Shown in pieces: positions 62,335 to 64,000 of a stretch of DNA of 64,000 nt (its first letter is position 1; each line of letters begins with the position of its first letter). The notes under the pieces were generated by a model that was not told where the DNA came from, did no database searches, and worked only from the letters and a program-made list of their open reading frames with translations. The position numbers were made by a program, and so were the translations under genes. Source of the stretch: Ophiobolus disseminans (taxonomy: Eukaryota; Ascomycota; Dothideomycetes; Pleosporales; Phaeosphaeriaceae); NCBI GenBank assembly GCA_010093685.1, contig MU006223.1:392228-456227 (forward strand), given 5' to 3'.

Positions 62335-64000
62335 ATGCTTGGCCCATATGTCTGCAGACAATGCAGAGTACGACTGTCACGACGCATTGCCCCCACACGT
62401 AGCCCCCAATGGCAGCCTCGGGCAACCTTTCAGTCCCTCCGGAATAAAGCACAAGACGATGCCGACCCTCCCCACCCAGAGGCGCAACCTCAGCAACCGA
62501 GGCATATTCAGGAGGAAAGCCCGGACAGCCAACCCACAAGGAATAATGCTATCCGGATTCGAACGCAGGGACGATACTCAAGATCTGTAGAGGCCGATGC
62601 AGAAAGACGGAGACGACCTTCTTTCGCCCCGCAAGCCGACAGCGAACAAGCTGGCGCCCCAGGAGCAGCAAAGATTTCTCACAGGGCAGCCCCAGGACCC
62701 GCTTCCGCTATCGACGAAGCCCTGGCCAATAATGACGTGGAACAAGCGTGGGCTCTGTTTGGGAAAACATACACATCGAGGGACTGTGCCGCCTTGATGA
62801 AACCGCGGCTGGGCGACATAGCGCTACTGAACAACGGGACAGTATTTCGCAATCTTCTCAAGGCCGTGACCAGTGCATTCTGCACCACAAAGGACACAGC
62901 AAGCATCACCCCTACTATGGTCCTCCTCAGATATGAGCAACTTGGCCTCACACGCCCCGAGTGCTGGGCCCGGGATACTTTGGACTACCTTACTCACCAG
63001 GCAATCTTAGGCAACAATGATTCGCCAAAGATGTCTGGGGGAGACCTATCGGCGATTCTGGCCGAGCTGCTATCAGTCTGGCGACTGTTTTTTCAGTGCA
63101 ACGGCACAGCTAAATTATCCTTGGATTCTGTTAGCACCCACTGGAACTTGCCGACTCTCGAAACTCTGCCCAACATGTTCGAGGACAGGGGGTTTAGCAG
63201 GCGGTTGCAAAAATTCCATCCTGGATATGTAGGGGAAGCAGTACTCGGTTTCTGCGCAGTGTATTCGTATGTTCTATTCCGTGCGCCGAGTGTCGTCCAG
63301 TCTCTACAACAGGATGCTCAGCCACTCATACGGTTCCTGGAGCGCTTGTTGGCGAGCTCCCGAGTGGATTTCGTTTTTCATCACACGCTAAATTCGGTCT
63401 GGTTTGAAAATCTCCCAAAGGACGTCCAAAGTGAGGTCATGAATAACATCGAAGCCGCACCCCAGAACGCCATGGCCGCAATGGCGGCACGAGGTGACAC
63501 CCTAGGAAAGGAAGCGACAGACGATGAGGCTGCCAACCTGGAAGCTTTTCACTTCAAGCAAATCGCTCATGCGGTTGAGTCACGGAATTCTTCCCAGGCC
63601 CTGGAAATGACTTGGAATCAGACAGTGAAGGCGTACGCTACAAATGGCACGCCAACTATTCCTCATCGAATATACAACGCATTCCTCTCCGGCTATTTGG
63701 TTCTCGGCCAAGCGCAGCGCTCCGTCGAGGTATGGAATCACATGATTGCGCATGGCATCAGGCCCAATATACAGTCCTGGGTTGCGCTCCTTGATGGTTG
63801 CGTGAAAGCAAGAGATCTTACCAGCTTCAATGCAATGTGGACACGAATGCTGAACACCGGAGTTGAACCGGATAACTATGCTTGGACCACTCGCATCACT
63901 GGTCTGTTCAATCTTCGTCAAGTAAATCTTGGCCTTGCTGCATTGGACGATATGGGCAAACGCTGGGTATCGGCCGACAATGTCATTCAGAACTCTCAAA
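62335..64000 (+). CDS. PPR-repeat protein, probably mitochondrial, 5' part (runs off the window)
   Basis: An uninterrupted frame runs from the ATG at 62335 to the end of the window (555 codons, no stop). The N-terminus (MLGPYVCRQCRVRLSRRIA) is basic and amphipathic, as in mitochondrial import signals, with a Cys-x2-Cys often seen in fungal mitochondrial gene-expression factors. A disordered, Gln/Pro/Arg-rich stretch follows to about residue 130, then helical repeats. Clear pentatricopeptide repeats appear near the end: 'IYNAFLSGYLVLGQAQRSVEVW', 'MIAHGIRPNIQSWVALLDGCVK', 'MWTRMLNTGVEPDNYAW' (positions about 440-525). The style resembles the translation regulator Cya5/PPR group; exact identity is uncertain because the 3' part is missing. 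Confidence 0.85.
   Translation, partial: MLGPYVCRQCRVRLSRRIAPTRSPQWQPRATFQSLRNKAQDDADPPHPEAQPQQPRHIQEESPDSQPTRNNAIRIRTQGRYSRSVEADAERRRRPSFAPQADSEQAGAPGAAKISHRAAPGPASAIDEALANNDVEQAWALFGKTYTSRDCAALMKPRLGDIALLNNGTVFRNLLKAVTSAFCTTKDTASITPTMVLLRYEQLGLTRPECWARDTLDYLTHQAILGNNDSPKMSGGDLSAILAELLSVWRLFFQCNGTAKLSLDSVSTHWNLPTLETLPNMFEDRGFSRRLQKFHPGYVGEAVLGFCAVYSYVLFRAPSVVQSLQQDAQPLIRFLERLLASSRVDFVFHHTLNSVWFENLPKDVQSEVMNNIEAAPQNAMAAMAARGDTLGKEATDDEAANLEAFHFKQIAHAVESRNSSQALEMTWNQTVKAYATNGTPTIPHRIYNAFLSGYLVLGQAQRSVEVWNHMIAHGIRPNIQSWVALLDGCVKARDLTSFNAMWTRMLNTGVEPDNYAWTTRITGLFNLRQVNLGLAALDDMGKRWVSADNVIQNSQ

Overview
The window looks like a chromosome-internal piece of a filamentous ascomycete (Pezizomycotina; Dothideomycetes is my inference, not shown by any marker). 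Introns are short (46-266 bp, mostly about 50) with GTRNGT donors and CTAAC/CTGAC branch sites just upstream of CAG/TAG. Gene families are typically fungal, genes lie on both strands without operons, and Gln/Pro-rich disordered tails are common. Many coding frames are interrupted by introns, so I rebuilt exon structures by hand and checked that exon lengths sum to a multiple of three. I saw no tRNA, rRNA, CRISPR array or intact transposon.

Layout: 0.6-3.6 kb, a large Gln/Pro-rich conserved protein. 5.4-9.2 kb, accessory-looking genes: a broken paralog, an acidic orphan and a repeat-bearing orphan. 9.5-10.6 kb, a secreted PAF-acetylhydrolase-like lipase. 12.2-12.8 kb, a small tail-anchored membrane protein whose first exon is only 6 coding bases. 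13.3-15.7 kb, an Hsp70-like ATPase. 17.4-27.0 kb, mostly housekeeping: TAF4 (TFIID) divergent from YSH1 (mRNA 3'-end endonuclease), then an Fmp42-type MFS transporter. 27.8-33.1 kb, a coiled-coil orphan and two damaged members of the new family. 33.8-40.6 kb, RSE1 (SF3b) and SDA1 (60S biogenesis), divergent with 335 bp between starts. 40.8-50.6 kb: an orphan nuclear protein, an APH-type kinase-fold protein, a GPI-type cupredoxin, a CENP-X/MHF2 histone-fold protein and a MIF-domain protein. 52.8-59.9 kb, three intact members of the new family around a lone RNase H-fold gene. 60.1-64.0 kb, a histidine acid phosphatase and the start of a PPR protein that runs off the window.

The most unusual content is a dispersed, apparently undescribed protein family with six copies in this one window (about 5.4, 29.9, 31.2, 52.8, 54.9 and 58.5 kb). 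Members share a helical domain with an invariant Trp after a 'YA.(S/A).RL' helix, then a 'W.P...WF..F' segment. Those complete at the C-terminus add a motif like 'R.DC..RG.L.L'. Three also carry an N-terminal C-x2-C...F...C-x2-C zinc-finger-like module. Three of the six copies carry in-frame stops or a frameshift; in one, the conserved Trp codon is exactly a TGA. This looks like an expanding and decaying lineage-restricted family. I do not know its function.
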